Positions 1 to 7,368 of a stretch of 36,797 nucleotides of DNA are shown in pieces. A model generated the notes under the pieces. It did no database searches, was not told the DNA's origin, and saw nothing but the letters and a program-made list of their open reading frames with translations. A program made the position numbers and the translations under genes. The stretch is from Pseudoduganella sp. (GTDB lineage: Bacteria; Pseudomonadota; Gammaproteobacteria; Burkholderiales; Burkholderiaceae_D), in NCBI GenBank assembly GCA_021323265.1, contig JAJTCO010000042.1, positions 1-36,797 of the forward strand. Direction: 5' to 3'. Positions within the stretch are counted from its first letter, which is position 1. Each line of letters opens with the position of its first letter.

Positions 1-19
1 TAACCGGTATATATTCGCT

Positions 20-595
20 ATGAAATTCGCAAAAGAGATTCGTGTCGGCAACATCATCATGGTTGAAGACAAGCCATTCATCGTTCTGCGTTCCGACGTA
101 AACGGCTCGTCCCGCACTGGCTTCACCTACAAGTGGAAGATGAAGAACCTGCTGACCGGCGCCCCGCTGGAAAACGTCTTCCGCGGCGACGACAAGTTCG
201 ACGTGGTGGTTCTGGACAAGAAGCCAGTGACCTACTCGTACTTCGCTGATCCACTGTTCGTTTTCATGGACGAAGAGTACAACCAGTTCGAAATCGAAGA
301 AGAGAACATGGGCGAAGCGGTCAACTACCTGAAAGACGGTATGGAATGCGAAGCTGTCTTCTACGACGGCAAGGCAATCTCCGTGGAACTGCCGACCACC
401 ATCGCACGCCAGATCATTTACTCGGAGCCGGCAGTCAAGGGCAACACCTCCGGTAACGTGACCAAGGAAGCCAAGCTGGAAAACGCCATCGAAGGCCGCA
501 ACTTCTCGATCCAGGTGCCACTGTTCGTGTCGCAAGACGACGTAGTCGAGATCGACACCCGCACGCACGAGTTCAAAAAGGTCGTGCGCGGCTAA
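20..595 (+). CDS. efp: Elongation factor P, arginine-32 (EarP) type
   Basis: EF-P binds stalled ribosomes between the P and E sites and speeds peptide-bond formation at polyproline stretches. The 191 residues cover the three expected domains: an N-terminal KOW-like domain (about 3-60), an OB domain (about 65-125) and a C-terminal OB domain (about 130-188) with the family ending around 'EIDTRTHEFKKV'. The domain-I loop tip carries Arg32 in 'GSSRTG' instead of the lysine of E. coli-type proteins. In the known EarP branch this arginine is rhamnosylated. The earP gene often lies next to efp; only 19 bases upstream are visible, so its presence cannot be checked. A strong terminator follows, so efp probably ends its transcript. 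Confidence 0.97.
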   Translation: MKFAKEIRVGNIIMVEDKPFIVLRSDVNGSSRTGFTYKWKMKNLLTGAPLENVFRGDDKFDVVVLDKKPVTYSYFADPLFVFMDEEYNQFEIEEENMGEAVNYLKDGMECEAVFYDGKAISVELPTTIARQIIYSEPAVKGNTSGNVTKEAKLENAIEGRNFSIQVPLFVSQDDVVEIDTRTHEFKKVVRG

Positions 596-625
596 TACCG
601 GCAAGATCTGTTGCAAATTCGCAAT

Positions 626-652
626 AAAAAGCCCGCCTGCGCGGGCTTTTTT
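626..652 (+). terminator. Rho-independent terminator of efp
   Basis: An inverted repeat GCCCGC-CTGC-GCGGGC, extended by an A-run on the left and six T on the right, lies 30 bases after the efp stop. The A/T flanks could make it work in both directions, but the only gene ending here is efp. Confidence 0.9.
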
Positions 653-732
653 ACTTTTAGACAGTATTATTTACTTGCAAACTGCTGGTATTCTTCTGGT
701 TTCGTGCTTTTCTTTTCAAGAGGGCGTACCAG

Positions 733-2310
733 ATGGATCGACGGGGTTTCGTGAAGTTGGGGCTGGCTGCCGGCGGTGCGGCCACATTGCCGCGTACGCA
801 GGCTGCGGTGCCGTCCGTGCTCGACGCGGGCGTTCAGCAACAGCAGGAGCTGATGGCGGCCAACAAGCTGACCTCGCACGCGCTCACCTCGCAATACCTG
901 GCGCGCATCAATACGATCGACAAGTCCGGTCCGCGCATCAATTCCATCATCGAGATCAACCCCGAAGCGCTGAAGATCGCGCGCGAAATGGATCGCGAGC
1001 GCCACCAGCGCAAGCTGCGCGGTCCGCTGCATGGCATCCCGGTGCTGCTGAAGGACAATATCGCCACGGCTGACCGCATGAGTACCACCGCCGGTTCGCT
1101 GGCGCTGGCCGGGGTGCGCGCGGCGCGCGACTCCCACGTCGCGGCAAAGCTGCGCGAAGCGGGCGCGGTAATCATCGGCAAGACCAACCTGAGCGAATGG
1201 GCCAATATGCGCTCCAACCACTCCGTGAGCGGATGGAGTGCGCGCGGCGGCCTGACCCGCAATCCTTATTCGCTGGACCGCAATTGCAGCGGCTCCAGTT
1301 CCGGCTCGGGTGCGGCCATCGCAGCCGGGCTGGCCACGCTGGCCGTCGGCACCGAGACGGACGGCTCCATCGTCTCGCCGGCGTCGATCTGCGGCCTGGT
1401 CGGCATCAAGCCCACGATCGGACTGGTGAGCCGCAGCGGCATCATCCCGATCGCACACTCGCAGGACACGGCCGGCCCGATGGCGCGCAGTGTGTCGGAT
1501 GCGGCGCTGATGCTGGCGGCGATGGCGGGAGTCGATCCTAAGGATCCCGTCACGCAGGATGGCGCGGGCAAGGCCGGCGACTTTGCGGCCGCCTTGCAGC
1601 GCGATGCGCTGCAAGGCAAGCGGCTGGGCGTGGCGCGCAATTTCTTCGGCGGCAGCGATGGCGTGGACGCGGAAATCGAGAAGGCGCTGGAGGCACTCAA
1701 GGCGCAGGGTGCGATCCTGGTCGACGTGCAGGTGCCCAATACGGACAAGTACGGCGACAGTGAAACCGAAGTGCTGCTGCACGAATTCAAGGCCGACCTG
1801 GCGGCTTACCTGCGCGATTACGCGCCGGACGCCAAGGTGCGCAACATGGCCGACCTGATCGCCTTCAACAAGCAAAATGCGCAACTGGAGTTGCCGTACT
1901 TCGGCCAGGAATACCTGGAGCGTGCCCAGGCCAAGCCGGGCCTGGACAGCCAGGTCTACCAGGACGCGCTGGCCAACAACCACCGTTACTCGCGCGAGGA
2001 AGGGATCGACCTGGTGCTCAAGGCGCACGGGCTGGACGCCCTGGTGGCGCCGACCGACGGCACTGCGTGGTTGACCGACTTCATCAACGGCGACCACTAC
2101 CCGAAAAGCTTCTCGTCGCCGGCGGCCGTGGCGGGCTATCCGCACGTCACCGTTCCTGCCGGCTACGTGCGCGGGCTGCCGGTCGGCCTGTCCTTCGTCG
2201 GTACCGCCTACAGCGAAGCGTCGCTGATCGGCATGGCCTATGCGTTCGAGCAGGCTACCCTGGTGCGCCGCGCGCCCCAGTTCCCGGCCAGCGTGTCGCC
2301 GCGCGTTTAG
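733..2310 (+). CDS. Periplasmic amidase-signature hydrolase with Tat signal
   Basis: Amidase-signature enzyme that hydrolyses an amide bond; the substrate cannot be told. The Ser-cisSer-Lys triad is readable: Lys107 in 'LLKDN', the cis-serine Ser188 in the Gly/Ser-rich loop, and the nucleophile Ser212 in 'TDGSIVSPAS', 24 residues after Ser188 as usual. The N-terminus has a twin-arginine motif ('DRRGFVK'), a short hydrophobic stretch and a likely cleavage after 'TQA' near residue 24, so export through Tat is inferred. The 525-residue length fits the family. The ATG at 733 has an AAGAGGG ribosome binding site 8 bases away. It ends convergently with dbpA, the two stop codons overlapping. Annotation as GatA is unlikely because of the signal peptide and the absence of gatB/gatC. 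Confidence 0.9.
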   Translation: MDRRGFVKLGLAAGGAATLPRTQAAVPSVLDAGVQQQQELMAANKLTSHALTSQYLARINTIDKSGPRINSIIEINPEALKIAREMDRERHQRKLRGPLHGIPVLLKDNIATADRMSTTAGSLALAGVRAARDSHVAAKLREAGAVIIGKTNLSEWANMRSNHSVSGWSARGGLTRNPYSLDRNCSGSSSGSGAAIAAGLATLAVGTETDGSIVSPASICGLVGIKPTIGLVSRSGIIPIAHSQDTAGPMARSVSDAALMLAAMAGVDPKDPVTQDGAGKAGDFAAALQRDALQGKRLGVARNFFGGSDGVDAEIEKALEALKAQGAILVDVQVPNTDKYGDSETEVLLHEFKADLAAYLRDYAPDAKVRNMADLIAFNKQNAQLELPYFGQEYLERAQAKPGLDSQVYQDALANNHRYSREEGIDLVLKAHGLDALVAPTDGTAWLTDFINGDHYPKSFSSPAAVAGYPHVTVPAGYVRGLPVGLSFVGTAYSEASLIGMAYAFEQATLVRRAPQFPASVSPRV

Positions 2311-3713
2311 ACTTCGATAAAGCGCATCTTGAAGTTGCGGCCCTTGAAGCTGCCGAAGTCGCCCGGCATGCTGCTGGCCGCCTTCAGGCGCGCGTAGGCG
2401 TCGTGCGCGAAGCGCCGGTCGAGCGCGACGTAGGTCTGGAATTCGGTCACCGAGATCTTGCCCACCTGTTCCTTGGTCAGGCCGCCATCGCCGCATAGTG
2501 CGCCCAGCACGTCGCCGGCGCGCAGCTTTTCCTTCTTGCCGCCGGAGATGCAAAGCGTCAGCATCGGCGCCGGTTCGCCGTGGGTGAATTCATCGGCCGC
2601 CAGTTCGGCGATGTCGTGCCATTCCACTGGCGCGCCCTGGTAGTCCTCGATCAGCTTGACCCATTTCTTTTCGTTCGGCGCGCACAGGGTCAGCGACAGG
2701 CCTTTCTCGCCGCCGCGGCCGGTGCGGCCAATGCGGTGGATGTGCACTTCCGTGTCGCGCGAAACGTCGGCGTTGATCACCGCTTCCAGATTGGCGATGT
2801 CCAGGCCGCGTGCTGCCACGTCGGTGGCGATCAGGATCGAGCAGCTGCGGTTGGAGAATAGTACCAGGATCTCGTCGCGCTCGCGCTGTTCCAGCTCGCC
2901 GTACAGGGCAAGGGCGGAGAAGCCTTCGGCGCGCAGTTCGTCGAGCAGTTCCTTGCAGTGCACTTTGGTGTTGCAGAAGATGATGGCGGAGGCCGGTTGG
3001 AAATGGCGCAGCAGCTGGCCCACGGCGCGGTCGCGCTCGTCGAAGCCGATTTCGTAGAAGCGCTGCTCGATCTTGCTGGCGCTGTGCTGCGCCTCGACCG
3101 TGATCTCGACCGGGTCGGCCAGGAAAGGCTCGGTGGCCTTGCGGATGTCGTCGGGGTAGGTGGCCGAGAACAGCAGGGTCTGGCGACGCTTCGGGCAGGC
3201 GCTGACGATGCCGGCGATTTCGTCGTAGAAGCCCATGTCGGTCATGCGGTCCGCTTCGTCCAGCACCAGGGTGCGCACGGTGGACAGGTCCAGCGTCTGG
3301 CGCGACAGGTGGTCGCGCACGCGGCCGGGCGTGCCGACCACGATGTGGGCGCCGAACTCCAGCGAGGCGATCTGCGGGCGCATGGGCGTGCCGCCGGTCA
3401 GGACCACCACCTTCACGTTCGGCACGCAGCGCGCCAGGCGGCGCAATTCGCCCGCCACCTGGTCGGCCAGTTCGCGGGTAGGGCAGAGCACCAGGCCCTG
3501 CACGGCGAACCAGGCGGTGTTCAGGCCGCACAGCATGCCGATGCCGAAGGCTGCGGTCTTGCCGCTGCCGGTCTTGGCTTGCGCGATCAGGTCGCGCCCC
3601 GCCACGATGGTGGGCAGGCTTTGCGCCTGGATCTCCGTCATTTCGCGATACCCCAGCGAGTCGAGGTTGGCGATGAAGGCGTCGGAAAGCGGCAGGGTAG
3701 CGAAGGAAGTCAT
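2307..3713 (-). CDS. dbpA: ATP-dependent RNA helicase DbpA
   Basis: DEAD-box helicase that acts in 50S ribosome assembly. The family binds hairpin 92 of 23S rRNA. Seen in the 468 residues: Q motif (Gln29), Walker A 'AKTGSGKT' (46-53), 'PTRELA', DEAD (152-155), SAT, and 'HRIGRTGR' in the second RecA domain. The C-terminal 75 residues ('GGKKEKLRAGDVLGALCGDGGLT...') match the DbpA RNA-binding domain, which separates it from RhlE-type helicases. The ATG at 3713 gives 'MTSFATL', aligning with the E. coli start 'MTAFSTL'. A TTG at 3725 would add four residues and cannot be excluded, since neither start has a clear ribosome binding site. Upstream lies a short-repeat cluster. Confidence 0.95.
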   Translation of the reverse strand: MTSFATLPLSDAFIANLDSLGYREMTEIQAQSLPTIVAGRDLIAQAKTGSGKTAAFGIGMLCGLNTAWFAVQGLVLCPTRELADQVAGELRRLARCVPNVKVVVLTGGTPMRPQIASLEFGAHIVVGTPGRVRDHLSRQTLDLSTVRTLVLDEADRMTDMGFYDEIAGIVSACPKRRQTLLFSATYPDDIRKATEPFLADPVEITVEAQHSASKIEQRFYEIGFDERDRAVGQLLRHFQPASAIIFCNTKVHCKELLDELRAEGFSALALYGELEQRERDEILVLFSNRSCSILIATDVAARGLDIANLEAVINADVSRDTEVHIHRIGRTGRGGEKGLSLTLCAPNEKKWVKLIEDYQGAPVEWHDIAELAADEFTHGEPAPMLTLCISGGKKEKLRAGDVLGALCGDGGLTKEQVGKISVTEFQTYVALDRRFAHDAYARLKAASSMPGDFGSFKGRNFKMRFIEV

Positions 3714-3725
3714 AGTAGTAGGCAA

Positions 3726-3808
3726 ATGTCCACGGTGGAGAGGCGGGATGGAATGTGGACATTATCGGCTGAAATGTCCACGCGGGGGCCTGACCCCAAG
3801 GTGGACAT
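3726..3808 (+). repeat. REP/REPIN-like cluster of alternating ATGTCCAC repeats
   Basis: Four copies of the octamer ATGTCCAC alternate in orientation at 3726-3733 (+), 3755-3762 (-), 3774-3781 (+) and 3801-3808 (-). They form two adjacent inverted pairs, of 37 and 35 bases. The second pair encloses a GGGG..CCCC hairpin (3784-3797). The cluster fills almost all of the gap between dbpA and the next gene, so it may also form part of the dbpA leader. The pairing resembles REP doublets (REPINs), but no genome-wide copy count was possible. Confidence 0.55.
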
Positions 3809-3809
3809 G

Positions 3810-4043
3810 TCAGTCGCGGCGCCAGATGGGCAGGCCGCTCAGGTCCAGGTTGGGGTCATTCTGCCAGATGGGCAGGCCGGAGGAGTCGGTCGGTCCGAGT
3901 TCGCCCAGCAGGTCGAGCTGTTCTTGCTTGCGTGCCGAGCGGCGGGTACGCGGCGGCGGCGGAAGCTTGGCTTCCGCTGCCATCGGCGCTGCCGGCTCGA
4001 AGCCGGGCAGGTCGATTGTCGCGTTGTCTTTTTTATCTCTCAT
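3810..4043 (-). CDS. Hypothetical 77-residue protein with duplicated SGLPIW motif
   Basis: Not recognised. The 77 residues start 'MRDKKDNATIDLPGF', pass through a basic, proline-rich middle ('PPPPRTRRSARKQEQLDLLGELG') and end with two copies of the motif SGLPIW, about 15 residues apart ('SSGLPIWQND' and 'LSGLPIWRRD'). No signal peptide or membrane segment is visible. The repeat and the acidic/hydrophobic pattern argue for a real gene rather than a chance frame. Its stop codon nearly touches the repeat cluster on its downstream side. A terminator upstream separates it from the secreted protein gene, so it should have its own promoter. It may be a linear-motif protein that binds one partner twice, which is inference only. 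Confidence 0.6.
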   Translation of the reverse strand: MRDKKDNATIDLPGFEPAAPMAAEAKLPPPPRTRRSARKQEQLDLLGELGPTDSSGLPIWQNDPNLDLSGLPIWRRD

Positions 4044-4055
4044 GATCAGCCGCAG

Positions 4056-4087
4056 AAAACAAAAGCCCGGCTGAATCAGTCGGGCTT
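4056..4087 (-). terminator. Terminator after the secreted UTRA-like gene
   Basis: Read on the minus strand, a stem GCCCGACTG-ATT-CAGCCGGGC (one G-T pair) is followed by TTTTGTTTT. It lies about 60 bases after the stop of the gene ending at 4147 and just before the start of the 77-residue gene. Confidence 0.8.
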
Positions 4088-4146
4088 CCTTTTAAGTCGG
4101 CCGAATTGTAACACGGGCAACCAAGCCAGCGGAAGGTGGCAGGCTG

Positions 4147-4722
4147 TCAGCGTCCCGCAGGGAGCGGCAAGGCGCTGCGCTGGTAAGTTTCGCGCACTTC
4201 CGCGATGGGCTGGTGGGCGGCGGTGTACAGTACGGCGCTGTGTTCGAACAGGGCGTCGGGCACGGGCTGGCTGCCGGACCACAGCATGCGCGCGGCAAGC
4301 GTGCGGCGGTAGGGCGCCAGTGGCTGCACGGCCTTGCCGAAGGGGGTGTCGGTTTCGTCCAGCAGCCGGTTCATCTCGGCGCTCAGCCGCTCGGGGACGT
4401 ACCAGTTGTCGGCTTCCGACATCAGGTGGGCGCCGCAGTACAGCTGCACGCGGCGGTATTTCAGCGGCGTGCCGGCGTCGACGCCGAGGCGGGCGCGCTG
4501 CTCGGCGCTGGCCGGCTTGTCGCTGCCGCGCTGCAGGCGCGCCTGGATGCGGGCCGGTGCGGCCAGGGCGTGGTCGGCGCACCATTTCTCCAATGCCAGG
4601 GTGGCGCTGGCGCTGGCCAGGATGTGGGCGTTGAGACTGTGCGCCAGTGCGTGGGCTGTTTCGGCGCGGACTGGCTGGTGCAGCAAGGGCAGGGCCAGGA
4701 CTGCCAGCAGGATGGGTTTCAT
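4147..4722 (-). CDS. Secreted protein resembling the chorismate lyase/UTRA fold
   Basis: 191 residues with a clear Sec signal peptide ('[20 protein letters not shown]', cleavage after residue 20 before ETA), so a periplasmic location is inferred. The mature part holds '[22 protein letters not shown]' followed by 'TPFGKAV', a pattern that resembles the UbiC/UTRA fold, in which a strand-rich core binds a small ligand. The signal peptide and sequence distance make a true chorismate lyase unlikely, and the function is unknown. The ATG at 4722 sits just after the terminator of the tRNA gene, with no good ribosome binding site. The same reading frame is open upstream through the tRNA into the methyltransferase, which is discussed as a finding. 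Confidence 0.65.
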   Translation of the reverse strand: MKPILLAVLALPLLHQPVRAETAHALAHSLNAHILASASATLALEKWCADHALAAPARIQARLQRGSDKPASAEQRARLGVDAGTPLKYRRVQLYCGAHLMSEADNWYVPERLSAEMNRLLDETDTPFGKAVQPLAPYRRTLAARMLWSGSQPVPDALFEHSAVLYTAAHQPIAEVRETYQRSALPLPAGR

Positions 4723-4733
4723 GGTCGGAAATG

Positions 4734-4762
4734 AAAAAAGCCGTTGCATGGCAACGGCTTTC
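4734..4762 (-). terminator. Terminator of the tRNA-fMet transcript
   Basis: On the minus strand a 9-bp stem AGCCGTTGC-CAT-GCAACGGCT followed by six T lies 8 bases beyond the CCA end of the tRNA. It should end tRNA transcription, and it lies just upstream of the secreted-protein start at 4722. Confidence 0.9.
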
Positions 4763-4769
4763 TGGTATC

Positions 4770-4846
4770 TGGTTGCGGGGACAGGATTTGAACCTGTGAC
4801 CTTCGGGTTATGAGCCCGACGAGCTGCCAGACTGCTCCACCCCGCG
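4770..4846 (-). tRNA. Initiator tRNA-fMet (CAT anticodon)
   Basis: A 77-nt tRNA with encoded CCA (4770-4772) and anticodon CAT at 4810-4812. Initiator hallmarks are visible. The first base C cannot pair with A72 (start CGCGGGG, end CCCCGCAACCA). The anticodon stem carries three G-C pairs (GGGCTCATAACCC). The T-loop GTTCAAATC is intact. It is very close to the E. coli initiator tRNA, so this is the start-codon tRNA and not an elongator tRNA-Met or tRNA-Ile2. Transcription is probably driven by the TATAAT box at 4859-4864 and ended by the hairpin at 4734-4762. Confidence 0.96.
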
Positions 4847-4848
4847 TC

Positions 4849-6003
4849 TGAGGCAAGCATTATAGAACGCCAGAGGGAAGTGACCTCGGCCGCGCGGGCG
4901 GCGTGCAGCGGATCGCTGGCGTCGCTGGCCTTGGGGTGCACGGGGCGGGCGTCCAGGCGGCCCAGCACTTTCAAGCCGCCGGCCGCAATCCATTCTTCCA
5001 GCTGGGCGCGCGTGCGCAAGCCCAGGTGCTCGGCCAGGTCGGACAGGATCAGCCAGCCTTCGCCGCCGGGGCTGAGGTGCGCCTTCAGGCCGGCCAGGAA
5101 ACCGCGCAGCATGCGGCTGTCCGGGTCGTAGATGGCCGCTTCCACCGAGGAATTCGGGCGCGCCGGCACCCAGGGCGGGTTGCACACCACCAGCGCGGCC
5201 TGGCCGGGCGGGAACAGGTCGGCTTCCAGCAGTTCCACCTGGCTGTCCAGCAGCAGGCGCGCAATATTGTCGCGCGCGCAGCGCAGGGCGCGCTGGTCCA
5301 TGTCGGTGGCGACCACGCGCCGCACGCCGCGCCTGGCCAGCACGGCCGACAGCACGCCGGTGCCGGCGCCGATGTCGAACGCCAGGTCGGTAGCGCCGCG
5401 CGGCAGGGGCGCGTCGGCCACCAGCTGCACGTATTCGCCGCGCACCGGCGAGAACACGCCGTAGTGCGGGTGGATGCGCTCGCCCAGCGCCGCCAGCGGC
5501 ACGCCGGCCTTGCGCCATTCGTGGGCGCCGATCAGGCCTTGCAGCTCGCGCAGGGAAATGACGAAGGCGTCGGTGCCGCGGCCATAGGCTTCATTGCAGG
5601 CCAGGGTCACGTCCGGCGCACGGCGCAGCGGGATGCGGTAGCCGGGCTCGACGGGGATCAGCAGCATGGCCAGGGTGCGGGCGCGCTGCGACTGGGCCTG
5701 GCGGTGCAGGTGGAAGGCTTCGGTGGCGTTGGCCGCTTCCTTGCCGGCGCGCGCCTTGCTGCCCTTGCCGCCTTTTGCCTTCTTGTGGTCGGCGCGCCGC
5801 GCCAGTGCCTGCAGCAGCTGGCGGGCATTCTGGAAGTCGCCGCGCCAGAGCAAGGCCGTGCCTTCGCAAGCGAGGCGGTAAGCGTCATCCGCATTCATGG
5901 TGTCGTCGGCCACCTGCACGCGCTTGGGCGGCGGATTGCCGGCTTCGGAATGCCAGCGCGCGGAGCGCGGCTCGCCTTGTTCTATCCAGTGGATTTCTTG
6001 CAT
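4849..6003 (-). CDS. Class I SAM-dependent methyltransferase lacking its own stop before tRNA-fMet
   Basis: The protein has a Rossmann methyltransferase core: motif I '[17 protein letters not shown]', an acidic '[15 protein letters not shown]' strand, and the catalytic 'NPPW' of the PrmC/RlmF-like group that methylates planar amino groups (on protein, RNA or DNA). The exact substrate cannot be told. An N-terminal 200-residue extension contains a lysine/alanine-rich linker (about 75-95). The ATG at 6003 is chosen; a second ATG about 35 codons later (5898) is possible. The core fold ends around 'EVTSLWR', but no in-frame stop occurs there. The frame stays open through the tRNA, its terminator and the downstream gene, to 4147. 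I report only the part up to the tRNA. A lost stop, a small sequencing frameshift or genuine read-through are all possible. Confidence 0.75.
4859..4864 (-). promoter_or_regulatory. -10 box (TATAAT) of the tRNA-fMet promoter
   Basis: A perfect TATAAT on the minus strand lies 12 bases upstream of the first tRNA base, as expected for a short 5' leader. No clear TTGACA is found at 16-18 bases. The box lies inside the 3' end of the methyltransferase reading frame. Confidence 0.6.
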
Positions 6004-6022
6004 TGATGTCCCGGTTGTAAAC

Positions 6023-6052
6023 GACGAAACCGCCTGAAAAGGCGGTTTCGTC
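6023..6052 (-). terminator. Strong 13-bp hairpin, probable terminator
   Basis: A perfect 13-bp stem (GACGAAACCGCCT and its complement) encloses a four-base loop, GAAA on the plus strand. It lies 24 bases after the stop of the IDPP-repeat gene on the minus strand and just upstream of the methyltransferase start. The T-tract is poor (GTTTAC), so it may act as a transcript 3'-end stabiliser as well as a terminator. Confidence 0.65.
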
Positions 6053-6075
6053 AGGATGGATCATTATACGCGGCC

Positions 6076-7062
6076 TTATGCGGCTGGCGGTTCCTCCGGC
6101 GCCGGCGCGCCGGCCGTTGCCGGCGGGTCGATCGGTGCGGCGGCTTGCGCCGGCGGGTCGATATCGGCCACCGGAGGATCAATCTCGGTCAGCGGCGGGT
6201 CGATGTCGGTCTGTGGCGGGTCGATTTCCCCGCCCTTGGCCGCGTCGCGCGCTGCCTTGGCGGCGTGCGCCAGTTCGGCGGCCTGGCCTGGTTCGGACTG
6301 CAGGCGGCCATAGGCCTTGGCCTTGTCGCTGGCGTTCGGGGGCAGGTAGCCCTCGAGCGGGGTCTCGGCATCGACCATCTTCAGCAGGCGCATGGTCAGG
6401 TTGCCCGCTTCCTGTTCCTTGCCGTCCTCGCCCAGTTGCTTGATGGTGGCGCTGATGTTGCGGTCCATCAGGCGGAACAGGTCCGCCAGGCTGCCCGGGA
6501 AGTCGATGTCCGGGAATTCCACTTCCGGCAGCGGCATGGCGGGGTTCTGCTCGGCCAATGCCTGGCGGCGCGTCGGCACGCTGCTGGCAGCGGCGGCAGT
6601 CAGGCTCGATTCGTACTTGATCTCGACTTCAAAATCGAGCTTGCGGCCGTCGGCGGTGGTAATGGTGCCCTTGCCGATGAAGTGCGAGTTTTCGTTCAGG
6701 CTGAAGCCGAAAGCGTCGGTGATGTTGGCCGCGCCCTGGGTGCGCTGGGCGCCGACGGCGAAACTGGAGCTCGTTTCCAGCGCGACCGAATCGAAATCAA
6801 TGGTGGCACCCTCGGCGTTGTCGCCAAGCAATTGCTGGGCAAAGCTGCCGATCAGGCTCTGGGCCATGTCGACGGTCTTGTTGCCCAGGCGCTCGACGCG
6901 CTGCTGCAGGTCGACCCCGCTGCTGGAGAGGGAGACCGGGGTGTCGGTATGCACGTCCTTGATCGCGTTGGCGCGCGAAGTCTTGCCGTCTGCCTGCTGC
7001 GTGGCAGGGGACAGCGTCGAGTTCTGGAGCTGGCGTGGGCCAATGGAATTCAGAGAGTTCAT
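6076..7062 (-). CDS. Hypothetical protein with IDPP-repeat tail, probably FliA-controlled
   Basis: A 328-residue protein of unknown function. Residues 1-50 are polar and low-complexity, without a signal peptide. Residues 50-90 form a helix-rich stretch ('GNKTVDMAQSLIGSFAQQLLG'). A strand-rich segment follows ('FSLNENSHFIGKGTITTADGRKLDFEVEIKYE', about 130-165). The C-terminal 55 residues hold five IDPP copies at 9-11-residue spacing, ending in Pro/Ala-rich sequence. The 'TADGRKLDFEVE' element resembles uncharacterised proteins I associate with motile gammaproteobacteria, which is weak memory only. A sigma-28-like promoter 29 bases upstream (7091-7117) suggests late flagellar or chemotaxis-class expression. 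The gene is followed by a strong hairpin. Confidence 0.75.
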   Translation of the reverse strand: MNSLNSIGPRQLQNSTLSPATQQADGKTSRANAIKDVHTDTPVSLSSSGVDLQQRVERLGNKTVDMAQSLIGSFAQQLLGDNAEGATIDFDSVALETSSSFAVGAQRTQGAANITDAFGFSLNENSHFIGKGTITTADGRKLDFEVEIKYESSLTAAAASSVPTRRQALAEQNPAMPLPEVEFPDIDFPGSLADLFRLMDRNISATIKQLGEDGKEQEAGNLTMRLLKMVDAETPLEGYLPPNASDKAKAYGRLQSEPGQAAELAHAAKAARDAAKGGEIDPPQTDIDPPLTEIDPPVADIDPPAQAAAPIDPPATAGAPAPEEPPAA

Positions 7063-7090
7063 GATAGGAAACCTTTCGGGTGCTACCCCG

Positions 7091-7117
7091 GATACGGCAA
7101 ATTTCCAGTTTACTTGA
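7091..7117 (-). promoter_or_regulatory. Candidate sigma-28 (FliA) promoter
   Basis: On the minus strand TCAAGTAA is followed, after exactly 11 bases, by GCCGTATC. The TCAAGT and GCCG cores and the 11-base spacing match the known FliA consensus (TAAAGTTT-N11-GCCGATAA). The last four bases of the -10 diverge. It lies between the stop of the zinc-ribbon gene and the start at 7062. Confidence 0.5.
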
Positions 7118-7123
7118 GGATTA

Positions 7124-7336
7124 TCAATGGTGATGTGACCACAGACCGTTCGATGCCAGGTAAGACTTTACCGCGTCCGGCGCGCCGGTGGCGTGCAGTT
7201 TGACTTCGCCGCAGGCACACACACCGTAGTAGGGGGTGATGTGGGAGCAGGCGGAAGTTTTCTGGAGGGAAACTTTAACGGCTTTGGAACATTTGACGCA
7301 TTTGAACGTCAGGGTGCGTGGGGCTTTCAGCAACAT
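7124..7336 (-). CDS. Small zinc-ribbon-like protein
   Basis: A 70-residue hypothetical protein. Cysteines in 'FKCVKC' and 'YGVCACGE' could bind one zinc ion in a ribbon. A histidine-rich end ('LWSHHH') and a helix 'APDAVKSYLAS' complete it. It has no signal peptide. It follows the SprA-like gene after 32 bases on the same strand, so the two are probably co-transcribed. Nothing in the sequence gives a function; nucleic-acid binding or a structural role is possible. Confidence 0.6.
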   Translation of the reverse strand: MLLKAPRTLTFKCVKCSKAVKVSLQKTSACSHITPYYGVCACGEVKLHATGAPDAVKSYLASNGLWSHHH

Positions 7337-7368
7337 GGGCCAGGACTCCGGGCAAAAGATCGATTTTA

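Noticed and set aside
667..2553. Long minus-strand frame opposite the amidase
   Set aside because: Low-complexity Arg/Gly/Ala composition and no domain; the amidase on the other strand has an intact catalytic triad.
4770..4846. tRNA-fMet as an integration (att) site
   Set aside because: No integrase gene and no second copy of the tRNA 3' end in the window.
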